Assembly (NCBI GenBank): GCA_026393655.1
Contig: JAPKZT010000298.1
Location: 1-29,590 of the forward strand
Reading direction: 5' to 3'
Length of the DNA: 29,590 bases
DNA from: Actinomycetota bacterium
GTDB taxonomy: Bacteria; Actinomycetota; Acidimicrobiia; Acidimicrobiales; Ilumatobacteraceae
Shown here: positions 14,964 to 24,149 of the stretch, piece by piece
How positions within the stretch are numbered: position 1 is the stretch's first letter
Layout of the letters: every line of letters begins with the position of its first letter
Notes under the pieces: generated by a model
Databases searched by the model: none
Told to the model about the DNA's origin: nothing
Seen by the model: only the letters and a program-made list of their open reading frames with translations
Translations under genes and position numbers: made by a program

Positions 14964-17405
14964 ATGAAATCATCAGCAAGAGTTGTCGTTATTGGCGGTG
15001 GCGTTGTCGGCGCCTCAGTGCTCTACCACCTCACCAAAGCAGGCTGGACAGATGTCGTGCTCGTTGAGCGCAAAGAGTTAACCGCTGGTTCAACGTGGCA
15101 TGCCGCCGGTGGCATGCACACTCTTAACGGTGACCCAAACGTTGCTCGCTTGCAGCAATACACAGTGAACCTGTACAAGGAGATCGAAAAAGAGTCCGGA
15201 CAGAACTGCGGCATTCACTTGCCAGGTGGCGTTCAGCTCGCAGACACACCAGAACGACTCGACTGGCTAAAAATGGCCCATGCTCGCGGCAAATATCTGG
15301 GCATGAAAATGGAAATAATCTCAGTCAAAGAAGCAAAGGTTTTGAACCCATTGCTTGAAGAAAAGTATTTCGTCGGCGCACTCTACGACGAAGATGAAGG
15401 CAGCGTCGATCCTTATGGCGTTACTCACGCATACGCGATCTGCGCAAAAAAACGTGGCGCTGAGGTCTATACAAATACTTGGGTCACAGGTCTCAACCAC
15501 CGTGCTGATGGCACATGGGATGTCATCACCGATAAAGATCACACGATTCATGCTGAACACGTAGTCAACGCTGGTGGTCTGTGGGCTCGCGAAGTTGGCA
15601 GAATGTGCGGTCTTGAACTGCCTGTCTTGGCGATGGAGCACCACTATTTGATGACCGAACCGATGGAAGAAGTAATTGACTTCAATCGTGTCAATGGCAG
15701 AGAACTTCCCCACATGATCGACTTCGCAGGCGAAATTTATGCGCGCCAAGAAGGTCAAAGTATTTTGCTCGGCACCTACGAGCAAAACAATCGTCCGTGG
15801 TCACCAAAAGAAACCCCATGGGATTTCGTGTTTCAATTATTGCCACACGATCTCGAGCGCATTGCCCCAGAACTTGAGCGAGGCTTTGCTCACTTTCCTG
15901 CTGTTGGGCGCGCTGGTATCAAAAAATTCGTCAACGGTCCGTTCACATTCTCTCCTGACGGCAATCCGTTGGTCGGCCCGATCAAGGCAATGCCAGGCAT
16001 GTGGTCGGCATGTGCAGTCATGGCCGGCCTGTCACAGGGTGGCGGCGTAGGTCTATCTCTCGCCAATTGGATGGTGCATGGCGACCCAGGCGCTGACATC
16101 TGGGGCATGGATGTCGCACGTTACGGCGACTTTGCAACGCTCGAGTTCACAAATGCAAAAGTTCGCGAGAACTATTCACGACGCTTTCGCATTACCTTCC
16201 CTAACGAAGAACTAACCGCTGCGCGACCACTGCACACGACGCCGATCTATGATCGATTGCTTTCGCATAATGCAGTGATGGGTGCTGGCTTCGGTCTTGA
16301 ACACCCATTGTGGTTTCAAGACAAGGGCAAAGACCCAATTGAAGACGTTACTTTTTATCGTTCAAATGCGTTTACGAATGTTGGCGAAGAGTCACGGGCC
16401 GTACGCGAACGTGTTGGGTTTTCAGAGGCCTCAAACTTTGCGAAATACAAAGTTAGTGGCGCGGGTTCATCAGCATGGTTGCAAGGTCTATTTACAAACG
16501 CGCTACCTAAAATTGGTCGCACGGCATTAACCGCAATGCTCAACCCCGAAGGCAAGATCGTTGGTGAGTTTTCGGTATCTCGTATTGGTGACGAAGAATT
16601 CTTTTTATTCGGATCACAAGCAGCCGAAATTCATCACCCGCGCTGGTTCTTGGCACATCTGCCTGCAAATACGCAGATTCGTCTTGAGACACTCGCCTTG
16701 TCAATGGTTGGACTCACAGTGGCTGGTCCGCGCTCGCGTGACGTTTTACAGAAACTCACTGGCACATCACTAGCAACGAAAGATTTCTCATTTATGAGTT
16801 TTCGCCGAGTCAACATCGGCAATGCGCCAGTGTGGCTCTCACGAATGACTTATACGGGTGATCTCGGCTACGAAATTTGGATCGCGCCCGAGTATCAGCG
16901 CTATTTATTCGACTTAATTTGGGATGCTGGCAAAGAGTTCGACATGCGACTATTCGGGTTCAGAGCACTTATCACCATGCGCTTAGAAAAGAATTTCGGC
17001 ACTTGGTTCAGAGAATATCGACCGATCTATACGCCACTCGAAGCAGGCATGGATCGCGCAATGAAGTTCGACCATGAATTCATCGGTCGCGCTGCAGTTG
17101 AAGCCGAAATGAAAACTGGCCCAGCGCGCAAACTTGTGATGTTCAAAGTTGATGTAGATAAATCTCGCCCAGCCGACGTGATCGGTGATGAACCGGTGTT
17201 TCATGACGGCAAAGTTGTGGGTTGGATCACCAGTGGCGGCTACGCGCACTACAGCGGCGTCTCGCTCGCAATGGGTTACATCCCTGCAGAACTTGCGAAA
17301 GCTGGTACAACTGGTTTCGAAATTGAGATAATTGGCAACATGCGCCCAGCGACATTACAACTAGAACCAGTGCTCGACCCTTCGGGTTCACGCATGCGCG
17401 CGTAA
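14964..17405 (+). CDS. Dimethylglycine-dehydrogenase-like FAD/folate enzyme (full length)
   Basis: The 813 residues contain the complete fused architecture: an FAD domain with GGGVVG at 11-16 and GSTWHAAGG with the candidate covalent FAD site H46, a central FAO_M-like linker (about 370-430, with HTTPIYDRLLSHNAVMGAGF), then GCV_T and GCV_T_C folate domains. It should oxidatively remove an N-methyl group from dimethylglycine or a similar amine, pass electrons to ETF and form methylene-THF. In the folate domain the position of the usual catalytic aspartate reads GKIVGEFSV, a glutamate, unlike the split paralogue upstream. AAAGG before the ATG is a good ribosome binding site, and only 20 bases separate it from the methyltransferase gene, so the two are co-transcribed. 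Confidence 0.88.
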   Translation: MKSSARVVVIGGGVVGASVLYHLTKAGWTDVVLVERKELTAGSTWHAAGGMHTLNGDPNVARLQQYTVNLYKEIEKESGQNCGIHLPGGVQLADTPERLDWLKMAHARGKYLGMKMEIISVKEAKVLNPLLEEKYFVGALYDEDEGSVDPYGVTHAYAICAKKRGAEVYTNTWVTGLNHRADGTWDVITDKDHTIHAEHVVNAGGLWAREVGRMCGLELPVLAMEHHYLMTEPMEEVIDFNRVNGRELPHMIDFAGEIYARQEGQSILLGTYEQNNRPWSPKETPWDFVFQLLPHDLERIAPELERGFAHFPAVGRAGIKKFVNGPFTFSPDGNPLVGPIKAMPGMWSACAVMAGLSQGGGVGLSLANWMVHGDPGADIWGMDVARYGDFATLEFTNAKVRENYSRRFRITFPNEELTAARPLHTTPIYDRLLSHNAVMGAGFGLEHPLWFQDKGKDPIEDVTFYRSNAFTNVGEESRAVRERVGFSEASNFAKYKVSGAGSSAWLQGLFTNALPKIGRTALTAMLNPEGKIVGEFSVSRIGDEEFFLFGSQAAEIHHPRWFLAHLPANTQIRLETLALSMVGLTVAGPRSRDVLQKLTGTSLATKDFSFMSFRRVNIGNAPVWLSRMTYTGDLGYEIWIAPEYQRYLFDLIWDAGKEFDMRLFGFRALITMRLEKNFGTWFREYRPIYTPLEAGMDRAMKFDHEFIGRAAVEAEMKTGPARKLVMFKVDVDKSRPADVIGDEPVFHDGKVVGWITSGGYAHYSGVSLAMGYIPAELAKAGTTGFEIEIIGNMRPATLQLEPVLDPSGSRMRA

Positions 17406-17430
17406 CTGCAACACAAAATCAACTTCTCGC

Positions 17431-17450
17431 GACGCCTCGCGCTGCGCGTC
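17431..17450. terminator. Possible bidirectional terminator hairpin between convergent genes
   Basis: GACGC at 17431-17435 pairs with GCGTC at 17446-17450 in the 44-base gap between convergent genes. An alternative inner stem CGC/GCG is also possible. Only loosely T-rich sequence follows in either direction, so efficiency is doubtful. Confidence 0.35.
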
Positions 17451-19483
17451 TAGCTTTGTAGTTGTTTTAGATTTGCCACTGGAATGTGGCAGCGCATGAA
17501 GTGACCAGGCTCAACCTCAGTCAAGTTCGGCTCTTCAGTTTCACAAAGCGTTTCATAACCGGAGCCGGCCTTGCGCGGGCATCGTGGGTTCAACACACAA
17601 CCACTTGGCGGATTACTCGGACTCGGCACCACACCAGTCAATGGAATGCGCTTACGAATTGAGCCGTCAATATTTGGCACCGAGGATAGAAGCGCTTCTG
17701 TATATGGATGAAACGGTCCGTTAAACACGCGTTGCGAAGTACCAAACTCAACCACACGACCCAAATACAACACAGCAATTCGGTCAGAGATATAACGCAC
17801 GACGCCAAGGTCATGCGAGATGAAAACAAAACTCGTATTATCTTTTTTCTGCAAATCAACTAATAAATTTAGAATCGCTGCTTGAACCGAAACATCAAGT
17901 GCCGAAGTTGGTTCATCACAAACAACTATTTGTGGCGCACCTGCAAACGCTCGAGCAATCGCCACACGCTGCTTCAATCCACCAGATAGTTGCACTGGTC
18001 TCGCACTGTGTAATGATGCTTCAACACGCATGCCAGACAACAACTCATGCGCTCGGTCAATTGCGTCGCTTACATTGAAACCACGCAATCGCTCTACCGC
18101 ACGACCGACAATTCGCGTCACACTATGGCGACGATTTAAAGCTTGATCTGGGTTTTGAAATACGATCTGCATTGACCCAACATCGTGAACATCTCGGCGA
18201 TTAAGAGTTTTAGCAAGACCTTTGCCGTCAAGTGTAACTACACCGCCCTCTTCTGGCGATACAAGGCCTAAAACAAGTTTGGCAATTGTTGTTTTTCCTG
18301 AACCCGACTCGCCAACCAAACCAAGCGTCTCACCGAAACCCAAATTAAACGACACATCGTTGATCACTTGAACCTTATGACCGTCTTGTGTAAATATTTT
18401 CGATAAATGATTGATGCTTAGCAATGTGTCGCCATTATTTGTTGCATGGATCTCGGACTGCGACACAAACTCAGTCTGCTCAATCGACCGGGGCATTGAA
18501 CTTGCCTTGTCACTATGAAAGCATCTGGCCACATGCGCACCTGAGATTGTCACCATTTGTGGTAGGTGGGTACGACAGCTGTCGTCAGCAAGCGCACAAC
18601 GATCTGCGAAAACACATCCGTCAAAGTGTGTACCAAGGGCTGGTGGTGTACCAGGGATCGTGTCAAGACGATCAGTGCTCTTATGCAAGCCACCTCGCGG
18701 TATACAACGCAGTAGGCCAACTGTGTACGGGTGACTTGGGTTGTTAAATAGATCGGCTGTTGCACCTTGTTCAACAAGTGCCCCCGCATATAGAACGCCG
18801 ACACGATCACACATGTGGCGAATCACGCCCAAGTTATGACTAATGAACAAAACCGCAGTGCCCGTATCGCGACGCAATTCGCGTACCAAGTCAAGAACTT
18901 CTGCTTCGACGGTCGCATCAAGACCAGTAGTTGGTTCATCCATTACTAGTAGACGTGGATTAGATGCCAGAGCCATTGCAATAACGACACGCTGGGCCAT
19001 GCCACCTGATAACTGGTGTGAGTAACGACGCATCACTTGCGCTGGGTCGGCGATTTGCACTTGAACTAATGCTGCCTGAGCCATCGCAAGCGAATCAGAT
19101 TTAGAAACCCCACTTAACTGGAAAACTTCAGCAACTTGATCTCCAACTCGAATTGTTGGGTTCAGCGCTGTTGCTGGGTTCTGGTAAACCATTGAGATCG
19201 CCGATCGGCGCAGTCCAGAGACTTCATCATCGGCCATCTCGACAATATTTTTACCTTCAAAAAGAATCGCGCCACCAGTGATCTTGCCATTACGCGGCAA
19301 ATATCGCATTGCCGCGAAAGCCGCCGTCGACTTTCCGCAGCCAGACTCGCCTACGAGACCATACGCCTCACCTGGGGCGATTGAAAGCGAGATATCGCGT
19401 AAAACCTCGCGGTCGATGCCGCGAACAGTGTAGGCAACTTGGAGATTGCGTAGTTCAAGCGTCGGAATATTAGTTGCACTCAT
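17450..19483 (-). CDS. ABC importer ATPase, two nucleotide-binding domains fused (DppD-DppF type)
   Basis: The 677-residue protein carries two complete ATPase units of the oligopeptide/dipeptide transporter class. Unit one has Walker A GESGCGKS (45-52), signature LSGGMAQR (158-165) and Walker B LLVMDEPTTGLD (178-189). Unit two has GESGSGKT (391-398), LSGGLKQR (499-506) and IVVCDEPTSALD (519-530). Each is followed by an oligo_HPN domain with clustered cysteines (GCVFADRC and GCVLNPRC), a mark of peptide/nickel importers. Fusion of DppD and DppF into one chain is common in this class. It overlaps the upstream permease gene by four bases and ends the importer operon. Confidence 0.93.
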   Translation of the reverse strand: MSATNIPTLELRNLQVAYTVRGIDREVLRDISLSIAPGEAYGLVGESGCGKSTAAFAAMRYLPRNGKITGGAILFEGKNIVEMADDEVSGLRRSAISMVYQNPATALNPTIRVGDQVAEVFQLSGVSKSDSLAMAQAALVQVQIADPAQVMRRYSHQLSGGMAQRVVIAMALASNPRLLVMDEPTTGLDATVEAEVLDLVRELRRDTGTAVLFISHNLGVIRHMCDRVGVLYAGALVEQGATADLFNNPSHPYTVGLLRCIPRGGLHKSTDRLDTIPGTPPALGTHFDGCVFADRCALADDSCRTHLPQMVTISGAHVARCFHSDKASSMPRSIEQTEFVSQSEIHATNNGDTLLSINHLSKIFTQDGHKVQVINDVSFNLGFGETLGLVGESGSGKTTIAKLVLGLVSPEEGGVVTLDGKGLAKTLNRRDVHDVGSMQIVFQNPDQALNRRHSVTRIVGRAVERLRGFNVSDAIDRAHELLSGMRVEASLHSARPVQLSGGLKQRVAIARAFAGAPQIVVCDEPTSALDVSVQAAILNLLVDLQKKDNTSFVFISHDLGVVRYISDRIAVLYLGRVVEFGTSQRVFNGPFHPYTEALLSSVPNIDGSIRKRIPLTGVVPSPSNPPSGCVLNPRCPRKAGSGYETLCETEEPNLTEVEPGHFMRCHIPVANLKQLQS

Positions 19484-20364
19484 AGTTCAAAAACCTCTAA
19501 CAGGCTGTCAGAAATTAAGTTGACGCTCACTGCCAAAGACGCAATTGCTAGCGCTGGAAATGCTGTTGGCCACCAGATATTTGAATAAATATTTCCCCAA
19601 TTCTCGGCAATCTGAGAACCCCAGTTTGGTGAGCCATATTCGACGCCGGCGCCTAAAAATGAAAGAGTTGCAATCGCGAAAATCGCATAGCCAAGGCGAA
19701 CCGTGAACTCAACAATGATCGGCGGCAAAACATTTGGCAAAATCTCACGGAATAAAATGTGTGGAGTTCTCTCGGTTCTTAACCGCGCAGCAGCAACATA
19801 CTCAAGTTCAGCCTCGCCCAATACTGCGGCACGCACCGTGCGACCGATATTCGGCGTGAATACAAAACCGATAACGATGACCGTCAATGTCGGTGATCGG
19901 CCTTCAAGTGCAGCAATCGCCAAAAGGGCAATGATTAAGACAGGTATTGCTGAGATTGCCTCAATTAAACGCATCGTGATCATGTCAAACTTACCCTTGA
20001 AATAACCAGCGGCCAGCCCAATTGCTGTACCAACAATTGTGCCGAGAGCAGTCGCACTAAATGCCATCACCACAATTAAACGCGTACCCAAAATTACTCG
20101 CGACAAGACATCTTGCCCATTAGCATCTGTGCCGAACCAATATTTGAGTGACGGCCCGACAGAAACGAACTCAAAATCTTGATCAGATGCACCGCGTGGA
20201 GCGATTAAATCACCAAAGATCGAAAGTAGCATCCAAAAGCCAAGTATTGAGCACCCAATAAGAAATGTCTTATTTCGTAAAACTAACTGCATACGCTCAC
20301 GGCGAATTGTTCGACGCTCTTCGTTCGACATTGCTGTCAGTGCACTAATTTTTTTGTCGCTCAT
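19480..20364 (-). CDS. ABC importer permease, DppC/OppC type
   Basis: The 294-residue membrane protein has a cytoplasmic N-terminus with an OppC_N-like first helix (about 32-52, FLIGCSILGFWMLLSIFGDL), then five further hydrophobic segments. The ATPase-coupling EAA loop is visible as EYVAAARLRTERTPHILFRE near 190-210, followed by ILPNVLPPII. It should form half of the transmembrane channel with the DppB-type partner. Four-base overlaps on both sides (ATGA) show tight translational coupling with the partner permease and the ATPase. Confidence 0.93.
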   Translation of the reverse strand: MSDKKISALTAMSNEERRTIRRERMQLVLRNKTFLIGCSILGFWMLLSIFGDLIAPRGASDQDFEFVSVGPSLKYWFGTDANGQDVLSRVILGTRLIVVMAFSATALGTIVGTAIGLAAGYFKGKFDMITMRLIEAISAIPVLIIALLAIAALEGRSPTLTVIVIGFVFTPNIGRTVRAAVLGEAELEYVAAARLRTERTPHILFREILPNVLPPIIVEFTVRLGYAIFAIATLSFLGAGVEYGSPNWGSQIAENWGNIYSNIWWPTAFPALAIASLAVSVNLISDSLLEVFEL

Positions 20365-21317
20365 TCTGACACCTTCTGTCTAATTCTCGGGTTCAAAACT
20401 GCGAACAAAATATCTGCGATTAACTGAAAAATGACGATTACTAAACTTGAAACAATCACACCAGATTGCAAAACCGAATAGTCCCGAGCATCGACGGCAC
20501 CCTTAAGGATCGTGCCAAAGCCCGGATAATTAAAGACAATTTCAACTGCAATAAGACCGCCAATTAAGTACGGAACTTGTGATGCAATAACCGCAATTGT
20601 CGGTAAAAGAGCATTTCGCAGCACATGCTTGGATACTGCTTTTCGGCGAGACATGCCTTTCAAAACGGCGGTGCGCATATAGTCAGATTCAAGCGCTTCG
20701 ATCACACCTGCGCGAGTTATTCGTGCAATGTAACCAAATAGCACTAGCAATAGTGAAATCGACGGCAAAATCAGATACCAAATCTGATTTATAATGCCGC
20801 GATTACCTTCATCTGGAAATGCCGAAACTGGAAATATTCGAAATGTCACGCCAAATATAAGAACTAATACGATCGCCCAAACAAACTCAGGAATAACCGC
20901 TGCAGATAAGCCACCTACTGTGATTGCACGGTCAATTTTCTTGCCACGGTTCATTGCCGCCATCACGCCGCCAGCAATACTGATTGGCACGATCAAAAAA
21001 AATGAAACGCCAGCGAGTTTTGAAGAGTAGCCAATTGCCGGTAGCAAAATGTCAGAAACGGGTCCACGATATTGCATTGACTGTCCGAGATCTCCGTGTA
21101 ATAAATCGCCTATCCAACCGAACAACTGCGCTAACAACGATCTATCTAATCCAAATACCCTCCTGAATTCAACTAAGTCTTCTTCGGTGGCACCTCGGCC
21201 AAGATATTGCCGAGCGACGTTTCCGGGCAGAATATGTGTGAGGAAAAATACTATTACAGCAACCAAAAAAACGGTGACTACAGATAAGCCAAGACGCTTT
21301 AAAATAAACTGTTTCAT
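20361..21317 (-). CDS. ABC importer permease, DppB/OppB type
   Basis: The 318-residue protein shows the DppB layout: first helix at about 10-30, the ILPGNVARQYLG periplasmic segment with PGN, and further membrane helices. The EAA loop near 210-235 reads DYMRTAVLKGMSRRKAVSKHVLRN and is followed by ALLPTIAVIA. It pairs with the DppC-type permease to form the import channel. It begins 52 bases downstream of a strong terminator that follows the binding-protein gene, so it depends on read-through or a weak promoter of its own; I see no clear Shine-Dalgarno before the ATG. Confidence 0.93.
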   Translation of the reverse strand: MKQFILKRLGLSVVTVFLVAVIVFFLTHILPGNVARQYLGRGATEEDLVEFRRVFGLDRSLLAQLFGWIGDLLHGDLGQSMQYRGPVSDILLPAIGYSSKLAGVSFFLIVPISIAGGVMAAMNRGKKIDRAITVGGLSAAVIPEFVWAIVLVLIFGVTFRIFPVSAFPDEGNRGIINQIWYLILPSISLLLVLFGYIARITRAGVIEALESDYMRTAVLKGMSRRKAVSKHVLRNALLPTIAVIASQVPYLIGGLIAVEIVFNYPGFGTILKGAVDARDYSVLQSGVIVSSLVIVIFQLIADILFAVLNPRIRQKVSE

Positions 21318-21369
21318 AAGCCACGTTAGTTTATATTCTCAAGATGACGAATAAACAATTGAAAAAATA

Positions 21370-21401
21370 AAAGGACCAGGGCGCTTTCGCCCTGGTCCTT
21401 T
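21370..21401 (-). terminator. Strong intrinsic terminator after the binding-protein gene
   Basis: A perfect 14-bp stem, AAAGGACCAGGGCG paired with CGCCCTGGTCCTTT, closes a four-base loop. Read on the minus strand it is followed at once by TTATTTTTT, a good terminator tail. A shorter T-run on the other side gives partial bidirectionality. It lies inside the importer gene set, between the binding-protein gene and the permease genes. Confidence 0.9.
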
Positions 21402-21428
21402 CGTTTTAATTAAATTATTGCGTATTAA

Positions 21429-23066
21429 TTATTTTGCAGTACGAGCGTCAATCTGTCCCATGCCGTTAACAACCATTCCAGTCAAAGACTTTCGTCCAGC
21501 TGTAATGAGGTTCGATGTATAAGCAAGGATGTAAGGAGTTTCGTCAAGTGAAGCCACTTGAATCTTCTTACTTGCCTTCTTCTTGGCTGCTGGTGTCAAC
21601 GCTTGCAAGTACTCATCAATTGCTGCATCCATTACGCGACTATCAAGCATTGCACCGCTCCAGTCACCAGTTGAACGCCATTCACGCATCAAGTACTGGT
21701 CTGGAACACCACGGCCTGCCCAGTCAACGATTCCCAAGTTCGATGCCAACCACGAATGGTTATCAAATTGGTTAACTTTGCCTGGCTTCGATGGATACGG
21801 ATCGTATGTGTAGTACACAGCCGAACCGCCGTCTGAACCGTCAATTACTAAATTGACTTTAATGCCAATCTTTGCAAACGAAGTCTTGATCAACTTGGCG
21901 TACTTATTGATGTCATCACGAGCCCAAGTTGACAAATCAACTTTGAAGCCGTTCGGTACACCAGCTTCTGCCATCAAGGCTTTCGCTTTAGCAAGGTCTT
22001 GCTTTCGTTGTGGCACTGACTTATCTACAGTGTTGTAAGGATTCATGACGCTGTCGTTACCAACGATTCCGCCAATTCCCTTCATTACACCTTTGACATA
22101 ACCTTCTCGGTCAATTGTCAACGCTGCTGCTTGACGAACTCGCTTGTCCTGGAAAGGACCGAAGTTCGTTCGCATATGTACGTGCGCGAAGCCGGCTCCT
22201 GCAGGCAGTGTGTTAATTGTGAACTTGGTCTTGTCAAGGCTAAGTGCATCTGATGCTTCCATCGCTGCAACGAAGTCAATCTTTCCGGTCTTAACCAATG
22301 GCAACGCCGTTGCTGCAGAAACGAATTGAATTAATTCAACTCTGTCGAAGCCAGGGCTGAATTTTGTATCCCAGTAGAACGGATTCTTTTCGTAAACCGT
22401 GCTCTCAGTGTTGACATGGCTGACCATCTTCCAAGGGCCGGCCGCAATCATCGTCTTTTCCCAACCTGCACCACCGAATGATTTGTTCTTGATTATGCAC
22501 ATTCCGTAGCAAGCTGAAGAAACGAAATACGGGAAGTTTCCATTTGGTTGAAGCAAATTGAATTGAACTGTGTTCGCATCAACTTTCACGACACCTTTTG
22601 CATCCAAAATGTTGTCGTAGTTGCCCTTACTTCGTGAGACTCCCTTTGTGATGGTCTTGTCGAAAATTGAAGTAAATGTGTAAACAACATCGTCAACTGT
22701 GAGTGCTGATCCGTCGTTGAATTTAACTCCCGAGCGAATCTTGAAAACCCACTGTTTTGCATCGGCTGATGATGTCCACGACTCTGCAATACGTGGCTCA
22801 AGTTTGCCGTCTGGCAACTGCCATGTAAGCCACTCGCCGACCATGCTGAGTACGAAAAGACTTCCACCAGAGGTTTCCCACGGTGCCGCAACGTGCTCTT
22901 GCTTGCCGGTTGCAACTTTTAATGTTCCTGCTGCGCCTGCACCAGAACCACCGATCATTTGAGCAAATGGAATTGCTACTCCGGTCGCTGCTGCTGCTTG
23001 AATAAAATGACGTCGCGACAAACCGTTTGTCGAAACTTCATTTGAAGTTTGCTCAATTGTTGACAT
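21429..23066 (-). CDS. ABC importer substrate-binding protein, peptide/opine class (SBP_bac_5), Tat-exported
   Basis: The 545-residue protein belongs to the cluster of peptide, nickel and opine binding proteins: LEPRIAESWTSSADAKQWVFKIRSGVKF near 82-110 is typical, as is the tandem lobe organisation. The N-terminus has a twin-arginine signal, SRRHFIQ with R18-R19, then an alanine-rich hydrophobic stretch ending near GAAG. There is no clear lipobox, so it may be released or held by its uncleaved signal. AAGGGG before the ATG is a strong ribosome binding site. It delivers substrate to the importer encoded downstream. The substrate cannot be told from sequence; proximity to the amine-demethylation genes hints at an amino-acid derivative, but the operons converge and need not be linked. 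Confidence 0.92.
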   Translation of the reverse strand: MSTIEQTSNEVSTNGLSRRHFIQAAAATGVAIPFAQMIGGSGAGAAGTLKVATGKQEHVAAPWETSGGSLFVLSMVGEWLTWQLPDGKLEPRIAESWTSSADAKQWVFKIRSGVKFNDGSALTVDDVVYTFTSIFDKTITKGVSRSKGNYDNILDAKGVVKVDANTVQFNLLQPNGNFPYFVSSACYGMCIIKNKSFGGAGWEKTMIAAGPWKMVSHVNTESTVYEKNPFYWDTKFSPGFDRVELIQFVSAATALPLVKTGKIDFVAAMEASDALSLDKTKFTINTLPAGAGFAHVHMRTNFGPFQDKRVRQAAALTIDREGYVKGVMKGIGGIVGNDSVMNPYNTVDKSVPQRKQDLAKAKALMAEAGVPNGFKVDLSTWARDDINKYAKLIKTSFAKIGIKVNLVIDGSDGGSAVYYTYDPYPSKPGKVNQFDNHSWLASNLGIVDWAGRGVPDQYLMREWRSTGDWSGAMLDSRVMDAAIDEYLQALTPAAKKKASKKIQVASLDETPYILAYTSNLITAGRKSLTGMVVNGMGQIDARTAK

Positions 23067-23140
23067 TTAGTCCCCTTGTTAATTTGGATTATGAATTTGG
23101 CGTACTTGTTCAATTTCTCGACCCACCACGCCGACAAATT

Positions 23141-23170
23141 ATTATATGCCGTTTGGCACATGGTAAGCAA
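23141..23170 (-). promoter_or_regulatory. Sigma-70-like promoter of the binding-protein gene, with a dyad in the spacer
   Basis: On the minus strand TTGCTT (23170 to 23165) and a perfect TATAAT (23146 to 23141) are separated by 18 bases. The spacer holds a small inverted repeat TGCC-GTTT-GGCA at 23147-23158 that could be a repressor site. The predicted leader is about 65-70 bases. Confidence 0.75.
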
Positions 23171-23202
23171 GCCTTATACGGCGATTTTGACTACTTTTTT
23201 AT

Positions 23203-23226
23203 GCACTTAAGCACTAAAGCACTAAT
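23203..23226. repeat. Three tandem 8-bp repeats, GCACTWAW
   Basis: GCACTTAA, GCACTAAA and GCACTAAT lie end to end, the last touching the stop codon of the desaturase gene. They are upstream of the binding-protein promoter and could be a short array of regulator sites, or chance. Confidence 0.55.
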
Positions 23227-24140
23227 TAGGCAGTTACCCGGTCAGCGGCAAGTTTGCCGGCTACTTTGCCGATTCTGTCAATGCGCTTCAATAACGACTC
23301 ACGTGCAGCTTCAGCCTCGCTATTGAGACCAGTCAAATCAGCAATCTTCCAGTGGCGCAATACAACTGGCACCAAAATCTGCTCATGGTGAATCGCAAGG
23401 TCATAAATGCCGACTCGAGCGATTTCTCGTGACAGACGGTCAAAATCGGTAATACCGGTACCAGGCATTGCAAATGTGCGAACCGCACGTTCGATGCCGA
23501 TAACCATGTTTGATGGGTCTACTGCAATCGCGGCCGTCGCAAGATCGCGGTAAAACAAATAGTGCAAGTTCTCATCGTTGCCAACACGCGACATTATCGC
23601 CTGACCAACTTCGTCGGCCATTGCTTTGCCCGTGTTGCGGTGTGCGATGCGCGTTGCGAGTTCTTGCATACTCAAATACGCAAGTGCTTCATAAAGATCT
23701 AACGGCGCCGGCACTTGCCCGGTGCGAACCTGTTGCATTCGTGCGCGCTCTAACGCAACTGGGTCTAATGCCCGAGTGACTGTCAAGTAATCACGAATCA
23801 CAATTGAATGGCGACCCTCTTCGGCTGTCCAGTTGCGACCCCACTCACCGTAAGCTCCGTCGTTTCCGAATAACTGATCTATATCGCGAAAGTAGTACGG
23901 CAAATTATCTTCAGTCAGCAAATTCACATAGAGTGATGCGCGAATTGCATCTGACATTTCATTGCTAACTGCTCCGAAATCTGTATCGGTATCTTTCCAT
24001 TGTTCGCCAGCTACGAAATCTTTACCGCGACTGTACGGAACCATCTCGTGTGGAAACCATTCTTTCGCAACACCGAGATGGCGATTCAATAATTCGCCAG
24101 CGACTGGTTCGATTTCTCGTAAGAGTCCGCGTTCATCCAT
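23226..24140 (-). CDS. Acyl-ACP desaturase (DesA-type, soluble di-iron)
   Basis: The 304-residue protein carries the di-iron ligands of soluble stearoyl-ACP-type desaturases: E77 in NLLTEDNLPYY, E108 and H111 in WTAEEGRH, E160 in SMQELATRIAHRN, and E190 and H193 in DENLH. The EEGRH variant is the one known from mycobacterial DesA proteins, which supports an actinobacterial host. It should introduce a double bond into ACP-bound fatty acids. It lies nine bases after rmlD and is probably the last gene of the rhamnose operon. A link between the desaturase and the dTDP-rhamnose genes would make sense for a rhamnolipid-like or envelope glycolipid, but that is inference. Confidence 0.88.
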   Translation of the reverse strand: MDERGLLREIEPVAGELLNRHLGVAKEWFPHEMVPYSRGKDFVAGEQWKDTDTDFGAVSNEMSDAIRASLYVNLLTEDNLPYYFRDIDQLFGNDGAYGEWGRNWTAEEGRHSIVIRDYLTVTRALDPVALERARMQQVRTGQVPAPLDLYEALAYLSMQELATRIAHRNTGKAMADEVGQAIMSRVGNDENLHYLFYRDLATAAIAVDPSNMVIGIERAVRTFAMPGTGITDFDRLSREIARVGIYDLAIHHEQILVPVVLRHWKIADLTGLNSEAEAARESLLKRIDRIGKVAGKLAADRVTA

Positions 24141-24149
24141 GAGTAAACC

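Noticed and set aside
15321..15785. 154-codon open frame on the minus strand inside the dimethylglycine-dehydrogenase-like gene
   Set aside because: It is antisense to a well-supported conserved gene and its translation shows no recognisable domain.
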